From positions 1 to 33,541 of the forward strand of contig NZ_JABFCZ010000037.1 in assembly GCF_014692675.1 (NCBI RefSeq): a stretch of DNA of 33,541 nucleotides. Reading direction: 5' to 3'. The notes under the pieces are model-generated. The model was not told where the DNA came from, searched no databases, and worked only from the letters and a program-made list of their open reading frames with translations. Shown piece by piece: positions 1 through 8,303 of the stretch (position 1 is the stretch's first letter; each line of letters begins with the position of its first letter). The stretch comes from Roseibium aggregatum. GTDB taxonomy: Bacteria > Pseudomonadota > Alphaproteobacteria > Rhizobiales > Stappiaceae. The position numbers and the translations under genes are program-made.

Positions 1-1
1 A

Positions 2-100
2 ATTTGGCTGATCAGCTTCATGAGCTATGATCTGGGATACATCGACCTGGAGCAGAGAACACTACAGACAATCGACAACCCGTTCGGCACGAGGTTGTAA
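2..100 (+). mobile_element. 3' end of an insertion-sequence transposase (IS481-like integrase), partial
   Basis: The frame opens at the window edge and codes for 32 residues before TAA. The tail reads LGYIDLEQRTLQTIDNPFG, which resembles the C-terminus of integrase-core transposases of the IS481 type, where a Gly-Tyr-(Ile/Phe)-Asp-Leu segment and a terminal Asp-Asn-Pro-Phe-Gly motif are common. The catalytic DDE part lies outside the window, so activity cannot be judged. Just after the stop, the 14-base word ACCCATGTCTCCGG occurs twice, as expected for the repeat-containing end of such an element. The family assignment is from memory of the motif and is moderate. Confidence 0.6.
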
Positions 101-138
101 CCCATGTCTCCGGTACAAACTGTTACCCATGTCTCCGG
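100..138. repeat. Two direct 14-bp repeats at the insertion-sequence end
   Basis: ACCCATGTCTCCGG is at 100-113 and again at 125-138, 25 bases apart start to start. The first copy overlaps the transposase stop codon. They probably belong to the terminal, transposase-binding end of the element. From here to the next gene at 325 I see no other coding region. Confidence 0.5.
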
Positions 139-324
139 GTCGGACAGGTGAATAATGGTGGGCCCGGAGGGCCTAGCCAAACTGAAGAAAATCAATAGCT
201 TACCGCAAGGTGGGACAAAACACCTGCCTCAAGGAATTCAATGGCTTACAAACGCCGTTGTCCCACCATTTTGCCGCTACGCCTCACTCGGAACTGCTGC
301 CCAGGCTGGCTGCTGGAGGCACGC

Positions 325-1083
325 ATGACTGAGCGCCGTCCATTCCGGGAAGTGAAGCTTCAGTGGCTGCGTCTGCTGAGCTGTGATGCCAATGTCAACG
401 ACAATGCCAAGTGCGTCGCACTCTATATCGTGACCGCACATGTGAACGGCCACACCGAGAAGGCGTGGCCGTCCTACAAGACCATTGCCGAAGCAACCGG
501 CAAGAGCGTCAAATCCGTCCAACGCGCCATCCGAGATCTGGAAATCGGTGAATGGCTCAGCGTTCAACGCGGGAATGGCGTCGGACACAATACGGAGTAT
601 TGCCCTACCGACGCTTCGATCTTAAAGGCCTCCGAGCTCCGAGAAAAGACGGACAAATCTGTCCCCCTTCCCCCTTCTGAAGGCGGACAGATATGTCCCG
701 AGAGGCGGTCGGATATGTCCGGCAAAGGCGGTCAAATCTGTCCACCAAACTTAGAGAAAGAAATAAATAAAAAACTTAACGCGCGTGAGGCCCGCGTGAA
801 GCCCGTTTCTCGCCGCTCCATTCCCATCGTCGTCCTTCCAAAAGCCCAGACCCGGCAGGTCGATGAATGGAACGCCTGGCTTGCCGAGAAGACCCTCCCC
901 AACCTGGCGCGGTTCGATCTCGCAACGAACGTGAACGGCTCGTCCGGATATCGACTTCCCTTCAGATGGCCACCGGAAGCGGACTCGGACAAAGAGCGAG
1001 ACTGCCTGTCGTATTTCCTGAACAGACTGCCTGCGGCCGAACACCAACCGTCCTCTGAAGCAGCTTATAGGCAAGCGGCATGA
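325..1083 (+). CDS. Helix-turn-helix protein of mobile-element/replication type
   Basis: A 252-residue protein. The ATG at 325 is preceded by GGAGG at 315-319; an upstream in-frame ATG at 241 has no such site and would add residues that look non-coding. Residues about 25-80 form a winged-helix/helix-turn-helix domain with the pattern seen in phage and plasmid replication or regulatory proteins (Ala-Trp-Pro-Ser-Tyr followed by a Thr-Ile-Ala-Glu-Ala-Thr-Gly-Lys-Ser helix). The centre (about 100-140) carries repeated GGQICP and SDMS-like low-complexity segments, and the C-terminal third is basic then tryptophan-rich. It lies next to an insertion-sequence end, and a decayed copy of its 5' part lies at 21231-21500, which suggests a mobile origin. 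The exact role is unknown; DNA binding is inferred from the domain. Confidence 0.7.
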   Translation: MTERRPFREVKLQWLRLLSCDANVNDNAKCVALYIVTAHVNGHTEKAWPSYKTIAEATGKSVKSVQRAIRDLEIGEWLSVQRGNGVGHNTEYCPTDASILKASELREKTDKSVPLPPSEGGQICPERRSDMSGKGGQICPPNLEKEINKKLNAREARVKPVSRRSIPIVVLPKAQTRQVDEWNAWLAEKTLPNLARFDLATNVNGSSGYRLPFRWPPEADSDKERDCLSYFLNRLPAAEHQPSSEAAYRQAA

Positions 1084-1508
1084 CTGCGACGGATCTGACA
1101 AGAGCAAGGCGACCCATGTATACGACATGGGACTTCGCAAGGAGCACCAGTGCCCCGCCTTCGCCCTCAAATTGCAAGCGGCCCGTCTCGCCGAGACGGT
1201 TGGTATGCGCTGTACGACGGAGGAAAAGAGACATCTCAAGCGCCGCGTCGCCGCGGACAAGCTCTCCGTCTAGGAGACGTTGCGCGCCGCGTTCGGGCAG
1301 ATCAACGCCCGGCACGTTCTAAAAATAAATGTCCAGTAGGGGGCCGGCGGACTGGCAGCTGTTGGACATCAAGCCGGCGAAGCAGACACTCGCGCATGAG
1401 GGGTGCACCACATCTTCCGGCCCGTAACCGCAATTGACTGTGAATGGGCATTCGATGACCGCAATCTCGTCCATACGGCTAGGGTCGGCGCTGCCGCATC
1501 CCGTTTCG
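1084..1508. other. Gene-poor stretch, possible decayed plus-strand reading frame
   Basis: No convincing gene. A plus-strand frame through about 1084-1340 reads like a helical soluble protein (for example EEKRHLKRRVAADKLSV) but has an in-frame TAG near 1273 and no plausible start, so it may be a dead remnant linked to the preceding helix-turn-helix gene. The minus frame at 1319-1543 overlaps the end of the neighbouring dehydrogenase and is not recognisable. Confidence 0.35.
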
Positions 1509-2297
1509 CTATTGACGCTTCGGAATTCCTGGAATGCGGCCAAGCAGGCTATCGCAGAGGCCGCCGTCTGCGAGGATGTTCTGGCCGGTCACATAGCTGC
1601 TCGCGGATGAACCGAGGAAACAGATGATCTCCGCGATGTCTTCCGGAGTGCCGATCCGCCCCAGCGGGACCAAGGCTTCGCGGGCGGCCGCCGTTTCTGT
1701 GTCCGCATAGGCTCTTTCGGTAAGCGGCGTGCGAACCATTCCGGGAGACACGCTGTTCACGCGAATGCCGTCGGCCGCCCATTCCTGGGCAAGGTTGCGG
1801 CAGAGGGAAATCAAGGCCGCCTTGGCGGGAGAGTAAGCACCCTGCCCCATATGCGCCTGCATACCCGACATGGAAGCGACGGCGATGATCGAGCCGGCAC
1901 TCTCCTTCAGGGCGGGATAGAGCGCCTGCGCCAGAAGGAAGGTGGCGCGGACATTGAGGTCGAATTGCCTGTCCCAGGTCTCGACCCCGATGTCGGCCAG
2001 CCGGCCCGGCGCGACACCGCCGGCATTCGACACGAACAGATCCAGTTCGCCGCAAAACTCGACTGTACGCACCGAGATATCGCGGCAGGTTTCCGTTTGG
2101 GCGAGGTCGCCCGTCAGGAAGAGCGTTTCTGCGCCGAGTGCATGCAGATCATCAAGCAGGGCCTGCGGAGCGGGCTTACCGCCTGAAGCGGTCATGACGA
2201 TCCGCAGCTTCCGGCCTGAATCCGCGCACTGGCGGGCCAGTAACTGACAGGTTGCCCCTCCGATGCCTTCGCTGGCTCCCGTCAACAATACTCTCAT
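1509..2297 (-). CDS. Short-chain dehydrogenase/reductase (SDR 1)
   Basis: A 262-residue classical SDR, expected to be a soluble NAD(P)-dependent alcohol/ketone oxidoreductase. The cofactor motif TGASEGIG is at residues 6-13, Asn-Ala-Gly at 91-93, the catalytic serine region VASMSG at about 140-145, and Tyr155-x3-Lys159 completes the active site. The end reads ILADGGLCDSL, typical of the family C-terminus. The ATG has GGGAGG just upstream on the minus strand. It is transcribed away from SDR 2, with about 195 bases between the two starts, so both probably share a regulatory region. It resembles SDR 3 at 6752-7555 in its tail (VTGQ/VNGQ...DGGL then a short Pro-rich end). The substrate is not known; a ring hydroxyl is an inference from the cluster. 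Confidence 0.9.
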   Translation of the reverse strand: MRVLLTGASEGIGGATCQLLARQCADSGRKLRIVMTASGGKPAPQALLDDLHALGAETLFLTGDLAQTETCRDISVRTVEFCGELDLFVSNAGGVAPGRLADIGVETWDRQFDLNVRATFLLAQALYPALKESAGSIIAVASMSGMQAHMGQGAYSPAKAALISLCRNLAQEWAADGIRVNSVSPGMVRTPLTERAYADTETAAAREALVPLGRIGTPEDIAEIICFLGSSASSYVTGQNILADGGLCDSLLGRIPGIPKRQ

Positions 2298-2491
2298 CGT
2301 GTCCTCCCGCGTTCAGACTGCTTCGGGCATGCCATTCTCGCCGTCTTCGTTAAATGGATGTTTCGCGGGAAAAATTGCACATTCCGCTCATCTTCCCGCA
2401 CGCAAGAATCCAATGATTGCAGCGGTTCTTCCATTGCCGGGTACCGGATCGAAAGTTGAGATAAGCGCGGACGCCGACACGGGAGGAAAAA
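2298..2491. promoter_or_regulatory. Divergent promoter region between SDR 1 and SDR 2
   Basis: About 194 bases separate two divergently oriented dehydrogenase genes, each with a good Shine-Dalgarno sequence at its edge. The middle is more AT-rich than the genes (around 2345-2385). No clear operator palindrome was seen. The location suggests shared control, perhaps by the nearby AraC-type regulator; this is inference. Confidence 0.45.
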
Positions 2492-3280
2492 TTGAGCGGA
2501 AACATCAACGAAACAACGGTTCTCATCACGGGAGCCGCAAACGGGATCGGCTGGGCAACGGCGCAACTTTTTGCCGGGCGCGGTTGCCGAGTTGCGATCG
2601 TGGATCTTGACGGTGGCATGGCAACGGCTCGCGCCGAGGAGCTTGGGTCGGATCACCTCGGCGTGCAGTGTGACGTCACCGTGGAGGCGTCAGTCCGGGA
2701 AGCTTGTGCAAAGGTGCTCGACCGGTTCAACCACTGCAGCATTCTCGTCAACAATGCAGGCATCGGTGACATGACCGTGCCAACGCTCGAACAGGACGCG
2801 AGCCGCTTCATGACGATCTTGAACACCCACCTGACCGGTTCGTTCCTGATATCGCGCGAAATCGCGCGCCGGATGATCGCGGACAACGGTGGCGCGATCG
2901 TCAATTTTTCATCCATTGCCGCTCACTCGGGTCTGCCGGGGCGCAATGCCTACGGAGCCGCCAAAGCGGGCCTGATCGCGATGACCAAATCGATGGCCTG
3001 CGAGTGGGCGGGGCACGGCGTGCGGGTAAACGCGGTTGCTCCCGGTTACGTGGAAACGGAGCTTGTCGGGAAACTCGTCGCCGGTGGCTTGCTGGACAAG
3101 GAGCGAATCTTGCGCCGGACGCCCATGGGACGGATGATCGCTCCTTCTGAGATTGCCGAAGCGGTGTGGTTTCTCGCCTCTCCGGCGGCGTCTGCCATCA
3201 CTGGTGCCGTGCTCAACGTGGACGCCGGATGGCAAGCTTACGGTGCCGCCGGCGACGCGTTTCATCCGAAGGCTATCTGA
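2492..3280 (+). CDS. Short-chain dehydrogenase/reductase (SDR 2), TTG start
   Basis: A 262-residue classical SDR of the FabG-like branch. The start is a TTG at 2492, chosen because GGAGG at 2482-2486 lies five bases upstream and the residue before the cofactor motif fits family length. TGAANGIG is at 13-20, the adenine-binding Asp at 61, NNAG at 87-90, serines at 140-141 and Tyr154-x3-Lys158 form the active site, and the C-terminal part has the usual NAVAPGYVET segment. It would oxidise or reduce a hydroxyl/keto group with NAD(P). Its last 8 bases overlap the 3' end of the convergent NIPSNAP gene. The substrate is unknown. Confidence 0.9.
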   Translation: MSGNINETTVLITGAANGIGWATAQLFAGRGCRVAIVDLDGGMATARAEELGSDHLGVQCDVTVEASVREACAKVLDRFNHCSILVNNAGIGDMTVPTLEQDASRFMTILNTHLTGSFLISREIARRMIADNGGAIVNFSSIAAHSGLPGRNAYGAAKAGLIAMTKSMACEWAGHGVRVNAVAPGYVETELVGKLVAGGLLDKERILRRTPMGRMIAPSEIAEAVWFLASPAASAITGAVLNVDAGWQAYGAAGDAFHPKAI

Positions 3281-3863
3281 TCGGCGACAGGCTGAGCGGA
3301 CGTAGAATCTCGTGACGTCCGGCGCCGTTCGCAGTCGACAACGCATTCCCGTCCGGATGGCGAAACAATGAGACGGTCATTCCGACTTCTGAGCCGGATT
3401 TGACTTCCCACATGCCGATTCGTTCGGTCTTCCCGGACGAGGAAACACTTTTTCCAAACGTGAATGTGAGAGACAGAAGACTTGGCGAAAACATCGGTTC
3501 CGCTTTGGTTTGGCCGTCATGCACCGTGTTGCGGGCATCCGTTACCGCGTCAAGCGAGGGGGATGTTTCGCGCACGGCCATGATGAAATTGCGTTGCGTC
3601 ACGATTAGCGGGAAACCATTCGGCACGAAGCCGTCGTTCCAATCACGGTCCCCCGCCAGTCTGGCGCGGCAGGCCGCGCGTTCCTCCAGGCTTTCATAGA
3701 TCCACAAATGATATATGCGGTTCAGGGTTCCGCTATCAGTCAACCAATAACCTGCCATCGGCAGGTGACGCGTCACGTACTGCACACCCGCGGTCCGAAA
3801 CAGTTCGAGATAGGCCGGTGCCTTACCCGCGATCAGGTCATAGGCCCTCAGTTCATACAGCAA
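3273..3863 (-). CDS. NIPSNAP family protein 1, TTG start
   Basis: A 196-residue soluble protein. The N-terminus reads MLYELRAYDL, the usual opening of NIPSNAP/dimeric alpha-beta barrel proteins, followed by a segment with IYHLWIYESLEERAACRARL, typical of the domain. The second half is less typical (Ser- and Gly-rich around 120-160). The start is a TTG with GGGAG about eight bases upstream; there is no better in-frame ATG. It lies downstream of the AraC regulator on the same strand with an 88-base gap, so the two may be co-transcribed. NIPSNAP proteins often accompany catabolic flavoprotein clusters but their biochemical role is mostly unsettled, so no reaction is assigned. Confidence 0.8.
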   Translation of the reverse strand: MLYELRAYDLIAGKAPAYLELFRTAGVQYVTRHLPMAGYWLTDSGTLNRIYHLWIYESLEERAACRARLAGDRDWNDGFVPNGFPLIVTQRNFIMAVRETSPSLDAVTDARNTVHDGQTKAEPMFSPSLLSLTFTFGKSVSSSGKTERIGMWEVKSGSEVGMTVSLFRHPDGNALSTANGAGRHEILRPLSLSPIR

Positions 3864-3951
3864 TGAAGATACTCCCGTTCAACCGGCCACAGTCTCGAGC
3901 GAGACCGGCGCCAGGGGAATGGACCGATCCTTCATTCGCTTGCACATTCGT

Positions 3952-4875
3952 TTATTCGGCCGGCACGGGATCGCGTTGTTCTGTCGGCACCTGGTTCTGT
4001 TCGCGATAAGCGCCCGGCGGTTGGCCGACGCGTTGAGAAAAGAAGCGGCTGAAATACGCGGGGTCTTCAAAACCGAGTTCGTAGCCGACCTCGGCGACCG
4101 TCATTTCCGTATATATCAGATAGCGCTTGGCTTCGATGATCATGCGTTCGCGCAGGATTTCGGAGGAGGTCCTTCCGGTGCGGGCCTTGCAGGCAAGGTT
4201 TAGCCGCTGCGCGCTGATACCGATTTCCTTTGCATAGAATTCCAGCCCCCTCTGCCCGCGGAAATTCTGTTCCAGCAATTCACGATAGCGGCAGAGGATT
4301 TCGTAATCGCGGTCGCTGACTGTGAAACCGGCACTCTCCCGGGCGCTGCGCAGGCGCATCAGCGCAACGAGAATGCGCAGGAACTGCGCGAGAATAGCCA
4401 TGCGCCGGCCCGGCGCTGACCAGATGTATTCCCGGTTCGCCCAGTTGAAGGCATCCGTCACCGCTTCGATATTCACGCCACTGCCTGCCAGAGGATAAAC
4501 CTGGGGGGTGGCCAGCACCTCCAGCAGGCGCATGTCTCCGTGGGTCGCGGACGTCGCATAGGCCGACGCGGCGGTGATCACCGTTCCGTCCGTGCCGCGC
4601 TCGAAATTGATTTCATGCACCATCGCGGCCGGAATCACGACAATGCTCTGCACCGAAATCTCGAACGTGTGCTCCTCTATGCGGATCGATCCGCCGCCGC
4701 TTTCGATCAGCAGTATCTGGACGTGATCAGGATGCGCGTGGGCACGAATTGTCCAATCGTGTTGCCCGCTGCGCTCCCTGATCGGTTCGATATGCAGAAA
4801 GTCCAATTCCACATCGTCGACTTGGTCTCCATAGAGATAGTAACGCGGAATCGAGGGTTTCGTTATCTGTTTCAC
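3952..4875 (-). CDS. AraC-family transcriptional regulator, PobR-like
   Basis: A 307-residue regulator. Residues about 1-150 form a cupin-like sensor with HDWTIRAHAHPDHVQIL, characteristic of regulators similar to PobR, which responds to 4-hydroxybenzoate. The C-terminal about 100 residues carry two AraC helix-turn-helix motifs, the second including VGYELGFEDPAYFSRFF. The start is GTG, with GGGAGGAG some 10-12 bases upstream. It is divergent from the flavoprotein gene at 5044, the usual arrangement for a local activator. Resemblance to PobR suggests an aromatic or alicyclic acid effector, which is inference; the ligand could differ. Confidence 0.88.
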   Translation of the reverse strand: MKQITKPSIPRYYLYGDQVDDVELDFLHIEPIRERSGQHDWTIRAHAHPDHVQILLIESGGGSIRIEEHTFEISVQSIVVIPAAMVHEINFERGTDGTVITAASAYATSATHGDMRLLEVLATPQVYPLAGSGVNIEAVTDAFNWANREYIWSAPGRRMAILAQFLRILVALMRLRSARESAGFTVSDRDYEILCRYRELLEQNFRGQRGLEFYAKEIGISAQRLNLACKARTGRTSSEILRERMIIEAKRYLIYTEMTVAEVGYELGFEDPAYFSRFFSQRVGQPPGAYREQNQVPTEQRDPVPAE

Positions 4876-5043
4876 GCCGTTGAAGTCTCCTCCCAGGCCC
4901 TTCCGTCAATTGAAAAGCCATCATGGAATTGTGCAACAAATCCCGATCTTCGTCCATTCGCCTCCCCTCGTCCGGGTGACATAAACGATCGCAAGGAGAA
5001 GTGCGTGCACATGGCCGGGCGCACTCAAAAGCGAGGAGGAGAC
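4876..5043. promoter_or_regulatory. Divergent promoter region, AraC regulator / flavoprotein A
   Basis: 168 bases lie between the regulator start and the flavoprotein start. CAATT and AATTG half-sites flank about 15 bases near 4907-4931. An AAGGAG at about 4993-4998 and a second GAGGAGGA at 5033-5040 are both upstream of possible in-frame starts (ATG 5011 and ATG 5044). A binding site for the adjacent AraC protein is expected here but not proven. Confidence 0.4.
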
Positions 5044-6738
5044 ATGTCCAAGACCCTGAGCGACAAAACCGCCTGCGACGTCCTTGTCATTGGATCGGGC
5101 GCAGGCGGACTGTCAACTGCAATTTCGGCAGCAAAAAACGGGCTCGATGTCATTGTCGTCGAGAAGGAACCGGTTTTCGGAGGAACCACCGCGTTTTCCG
5201 GAGGCGTGCTCTGGATACCCGGCAACAGGCATTGTGGAGGCGATGACAGTACCGCGGCCGCCCGCGACTATCTCAAGGCCGAAACAGGTAATTTCTACCA
5301 ACGCGACGCGGTCGATGCCTTCTTGGAAGAAGGTCCGAAAATGCTGGACTTTTTCGAACGGGAAACGGCGGTCAAGTTCATCCCGACGCTTTATCCCGAC
5401 TACCATCCGGATGTTCCAGGCGGGGTCGATGTCGGACGTTCGGTTCTGGCCGCGCCGTTTGACACATCGGTACTCGGCGACGACCTCAAAAGACTGCGCC
5501 CGCCGCTCCAGACCATCACGTTCATGGGGATGATGTTCAATTCCTCCAATGCGGACATCAAGCATTTTTTCAACGCCACGAAATCGCTGACATCCGCCGT
5601 CTATGTGGCGAAAAGACTGATCAATCATTTCGCCGAGGTGGTGCGATACGGGCGCGGCACAAAGGTTACCTCCGGTAATGCGCTTGCCGCGCGGCTGGCG
5701 AAAAGCGCTTTCGATCTGGGCATCCCGGTCTATACGGATACGCCGGCCAAAAGCCTCATCCTGGACGACGCGTCGGTGTCCGGCGCCATCGTGTCGACAC
5801 CCGGCGGTGAAGTTCGTCTTCATGCGCGTAAAGGTGTCGTGCTGGCGGCGGGGGGCTTCGCCCATGACGTGGAAAAGATCCGCCAGGCCTATCCGCATCT
5901 GCGCCGCGGCGGAGAGCATTTTTCTCCGGTGCCGGAAGGCAATACCGGCGACGGCATCGATCTCGGTCGCGCGGCGAAAGGCAAGTTCGAAATCCGTTAC
6001 CCCAATACATCGGCCTGGATGCCGGTGTCGAAGGTTCCCGTCGGTGGCGGCAGGTACAAGGCGTTTCCGCATTTGCTCGACCGCTACAAGCCGGGCGTCA
6101 TCGCGGTCCTGAAGAACGGGAAGCGCTTCACCAACGAAAGCGAATCCTACCATGATGTCGGCGCGGCACTGATCGCGGCCTGCGAAGGCGAGACCGAAAC
6201 CGCGTGCTGGCTGATCTGCGACCGTCCGACGATCCGGAAATACGGCCTCGGCTATGCCAAGCCCGCTCCCGTTCCAACACGCATGTTCGTGCGGACCGGC
6301 TACCTGCGGACCGGCCGCACACTCGCCGGTCTGGCCCAAATCTGCGGTATTTCGCCGGAAGGTCTCGAAGCCACTGTCAACGACTACAATGCCGGTGCGC
6401 GCAAGGGCGAAGACCCGGCCTTCGGGCGCGGTTCGACTTCCTTCAATCGCTATCTTGCCGATCCCGAACACAAACCCAATCCCTGCGTCGGCCCCATCGA
6501 GACCGGCCCGTTTTATGCCCTGAAGATCATCATGGGTGACCTCGGCACCTTCGACGGGCTTGCCACCACGGTCGAGGGACAGGTGCTCGATGTCGAAGAC
6601 CGGCCGATCGAAGGCCTGTACGCTGTCGGCAATGACCGTGCCTCGATCATGGGCGGCAATTATCCGGGTGCCGGAATCACGCTCGGACCCGCGATGACGT
6701 TCGGCTACATCACCGGCCGTCATTTGGCCGGGCTGTAA
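5044..6738 (+). CDS. FAD-dependent ketosteroid-dehydrogenase/fumarate-reductase-like flavoprotein A
   Basis: A 564-residue soluble flavoprotein. GSGAGG at 17-22 is the N-terminal FAD-binding motif, followed by VVEKE and FGGTTAFSGG. The second FAD segment AVGND..SIMGGNYPGAG lies near the C-terminus. Tyr369 (in NESESYHD) and Tyr540/Gly544 (YPGAG) align by motif with residues that 3-ketosteroid delta-1-dehydrogenases use for hydrogen abstraction and ketone binding, so a desaturase acting next to a ring ketone is likely; the substrate need not be a steroid. The start at 5044 has GAGGAGGA just upstream; the in-frame ATG at 5011 is an alternative. The gene is 13 bases upstream of SDR 3, in an operon divergent from the AraC gene. 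Two paralogues lie in this window (14081-15805 and 17948-19711). Confidence 0.88.
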   Translation: MSKTLSDKTACDVLVIGSGAGGLSTAISAAKNGLDVIVVEKEPVFGGTTAFSGGVLWIPGNRHCGGDDSTAAARDYLKAETGNFYQRDAVDAFLEEGPKMLDFFERETAVKFIPTLYPDYHPDVPGGVDVGRSVLAAPFDTSVLGDDLKRLRPPLQTITFMGMMFNSSNADIKHFFNATKSLTSAVYVAKRLINHFAEVVRYGRGTKVTSGNALAARLAKSAFDLGIPVYTDTPAKSLILDDASVSGAIVSTPGGEVRLHARKGVVLAAGGFAHDVEKIRQAYPHLRRGGEHFSPVPEGNTGDGIDLGRAAKGKFEIRYPNTSAWMPVSKVPVGGGRYKAFPHLLDRYKPGVIAVLKNGKRFTNESESYHDVGAALIAACEGETETACWLICDRPTIRKYGLGYAKPAPVPTRMFVRTGYLRTGRTLAGLAQICGISPEGLEATVNDYNAGARKGEDPAFGRGSTSFNRYLADPEHKPNPCVGPIETGPFYALKIIMGDLGTFDGLATTVEGQVLDVEDRPIEGLYAVGNDRASIMGGNYPGAGITLGPAMTFGYITGRHLAGL

Positions 6739-6751
6739 CAGGAGGGAACCC

Positions 6752-7555
6752 ATGACAGGTGGAAACTGGCTCGGCCTCTCCGGCAAGACGATTGTCGTCA
6801 CCGGCGGCTCCGGCGGTATCGGGCGGGCGATATTGCGGGGAGCCCTGGACGCGGGCGCGCGCGTCGTCGTGCTCGACTACGATGCGAAAACAGCCGAAGA
6901 GACGGCTCGGGAAGCAGATTCCGCAGGCTGCCTGGCAATCGGCCTCGGCTGCGATGTCAGTGACACCGACAGCGTCGCAGCGGCGGCAGAGGCGGTGGCG
7001 GAACGCTGGGGCGGCTGCGATGTCCTGATCAACAACGCGGGAATACTCCGTCCCGGGCCGCTGGAAGACCTGTCGCTAGAAGACTGGACGCGGATGCTCG
7101 ACGTCAATCTGAATGGTTGCCTGATCGGTTCCCAGATCTTTGGCAAGCAGATGGTCGAGCGCGGCGGCGGAGCGATCGTCCACGTCGCGTCGATCTCCGC
7201 CAGCCAGCCGCAGCCCTTTTCAGGCGCCTACAGTCCGGGCAAGGCAGCCGTTGCCATGCTGTCGCGGCAGTTGGCCTATGAATGGGGCCCGAAGCGCATT
7301 CGCTCCAACGTGATCAGCCCCGGTCTCGTCCTTACGCCGCTCAGCGAGGCCTTCTACAAGGATGAAGACGTCCGGCGCGCACGCGAAAGGCTGGTTCCGG
7401 TGGGGCGGATCGGCCGGCCGCAGGATATGGCCGATGTCGCCCTGTTCCTGGCGAGCGACCGTGCGGCCTATGTCAACGGTCAGGAAATCGTGGTTGACGG
7501 CGGGCTGTCGCAGACCCTGATGGGCACCGTGCCGCGGCCGGGCTACTCCGGCTGA
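6752..7555 (+). CDS. Short-chain dehydrogenase/reductase (SDR 3)
   Basis: A 267-residue classical SDR. TGGSGGIG is at 17-24, NNAG at 94-97, the catalytic serine at about 147 and Tyr160-x3-Lys164. The C-terminus has VNGQEIVVDGGLSQTLMG, like SDR 1. The ATG follows AGGAGGG and lies 13 bases after flavoprotein A, so the two are very probably co-transcribed and act in one pathway: one oxidising a hydroxyl to a ketone and the other desaturating beside it, or the reverse order. The direction and substrate are not shown by sequence. It ends convergently with livF. Confidence 0.92.
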   Translation: MTGGNWLGLSGKTIVVTGGSGGIGRAILRGALDAGARVVVLDYDAKTAEETAREADSAGCLAIGLGCDVSDTDSVAAAAEAVAERWGGCDVLINNAGILRPGPLEDLSLEDWTRMLDVNLNGCLIGSQIFGKQMVERGGGAIVHVASISASQPQPFSGAYSPGKAAVAMLSRQLAYEWGPKRIRSNVISPGLVLTPLSEAFYKDEDVRRARERLVPVGRIGRPQDMADVALFLASDRAAYVNGQEIVVDGGLSQTLMGTVPRPGYSG

Positions 7556-7565
7556 TGCCGTCCGG

Positions 7566-7590
7566 CGACGTGGCCATTCAGGCCACGTCG
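7566..7590. terminator. Hairpin between convergent SDR 3 and livF
   Basis: CGACGTGGCC and GGCCACGTCG form a perfect 10-bp stem around the five-base loop ATTCA. The livF stop codon lies in the loop and the right arm is the last codons of livF. It sits where two convergent operons meet, so it may end both transcripts, but there is no T-run on either side, so the terminator call is tentative. Confidence 0.4.
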
Positions 7591-8300
7591 TCCATGTGTC
7601 CGCCGAGAAAAAGCTGGCCGACTTTCGGGTCGTTAAGCAGTTTCTGCGCGTCGTCATGCATACGCGTCTGGCCGAGTTCCAGCACCAGCCCGTAGTCGGA
7701 CATGGCAAGGGCAGCCTTGGCGTTCTGCTCGACCATGAGGATCGTCACACCGTTGTTGCGCAGGCGTTTCAGCGTTTCGAAAACCTCCTGGACGAGATTG
7801 GGCGAAAGACCGATTGACGGTTCGTCGATCAGGATCAGTTTGGGGTCGAGCAACAGGGAGCGCGCGACTTCCAGCTGTTTTTGCTGCCCGCCGGACAGTT
7901 CGATCGCCTTGCGGTCACGGAACTGGCGCAACATCGGGAACTGGTCCATAACCAGTTGCATGCGCTCACGCACCTTGTTCCTGTCATCGGAGGTAATGCC
8001 GCCCATTTCGAGGTTGTGGTAGACTGAAAGCTGCGGGATCACGTTTCTGCCCTGAGGCACATAGGTGACGCCATGACCGATCATCTGGCGCGGCGTCTCG
8101 CCCGTCACATCCTTTCCCTCCAGCAGGATTTGCCCGGAATGGATGTTCAGGAGACCGAAGATCGCCTTGAAGACGGTCGACTTGCCGGCGCCGTTTGGAC
8201 CGATCACGGTCGTGATCGAGGCCTGCGGGATCTTGAACGAAACCCCGTTGAGGATCGTGATCTTGCCGTAACCGCCATGGATGTCTTTGAGTTCGAGCAT
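7578..8300 (-). CDS. livF: Branched-chain amino acid-type ABC transporter ATP-binding protein LivF
   Basis: A 240-residue ATPase. Walker A is GPNGAGKST at about 34-42, the Q-loop and the signature LSGGQQKQLEV are followed by Walker B LILIDEPSIGLSP, the usual LivF form. It powers import of the ligand captured by the binding protein at 10967-12100, together with LivG and the permeases. It is the last gene of the importer operon, three bases after livG. In this context the ligand is more likely an aromatic or alicyclic acid than an amino acid, since this transporter family (HAAT) often serves catabolic clusters. Confidence 0.95.
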   Translation of the reverse strand: MLELKDIHGGYGKITILNGVSFKIPQASITTVIGPNGAGKSTVFKAIFGLLNIHSGQILLEGKDVTGETPRQMIGHGVTYVPQGRNVIPQLSVYHNLEMGGITSDDRNKVRERMQLVMDQFPMLRQFRDRKAIELSGGQQKQLEVARSLLLDPKLILIDEPSIGLSPNLVQEVFETLKRLRNNGVTILMVEQNAKAALAMSDYGLVLELGQTRMHDDAQKLLNDPKVGQLFLGGHMDDVA

Positions 8301-8303
8301 GGA

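Noticed and set aside
170..200. GGTGGGCCCGGAGGG, similar to the antisense 3' end of a tRNA gene
   Set aside because: The T-arm sequence that should follow is absent and no cloverleaf can be formed, so no tRNA is called.
5113..6801. Long minus-strand open frame of 562 codons opposite flavoprotein A
   Set aside because: It is the antisense shadow of a clear flavoprotein with FAD motifs; its sequence has no recognisable domain, and long antisense frames are common in high-GC genes.
7566..7590. Hairpin as a certain intrinsic terminator
   Set aside because: No T-run on either side and one arm is coding sequence; kept only as a tentative terminator.
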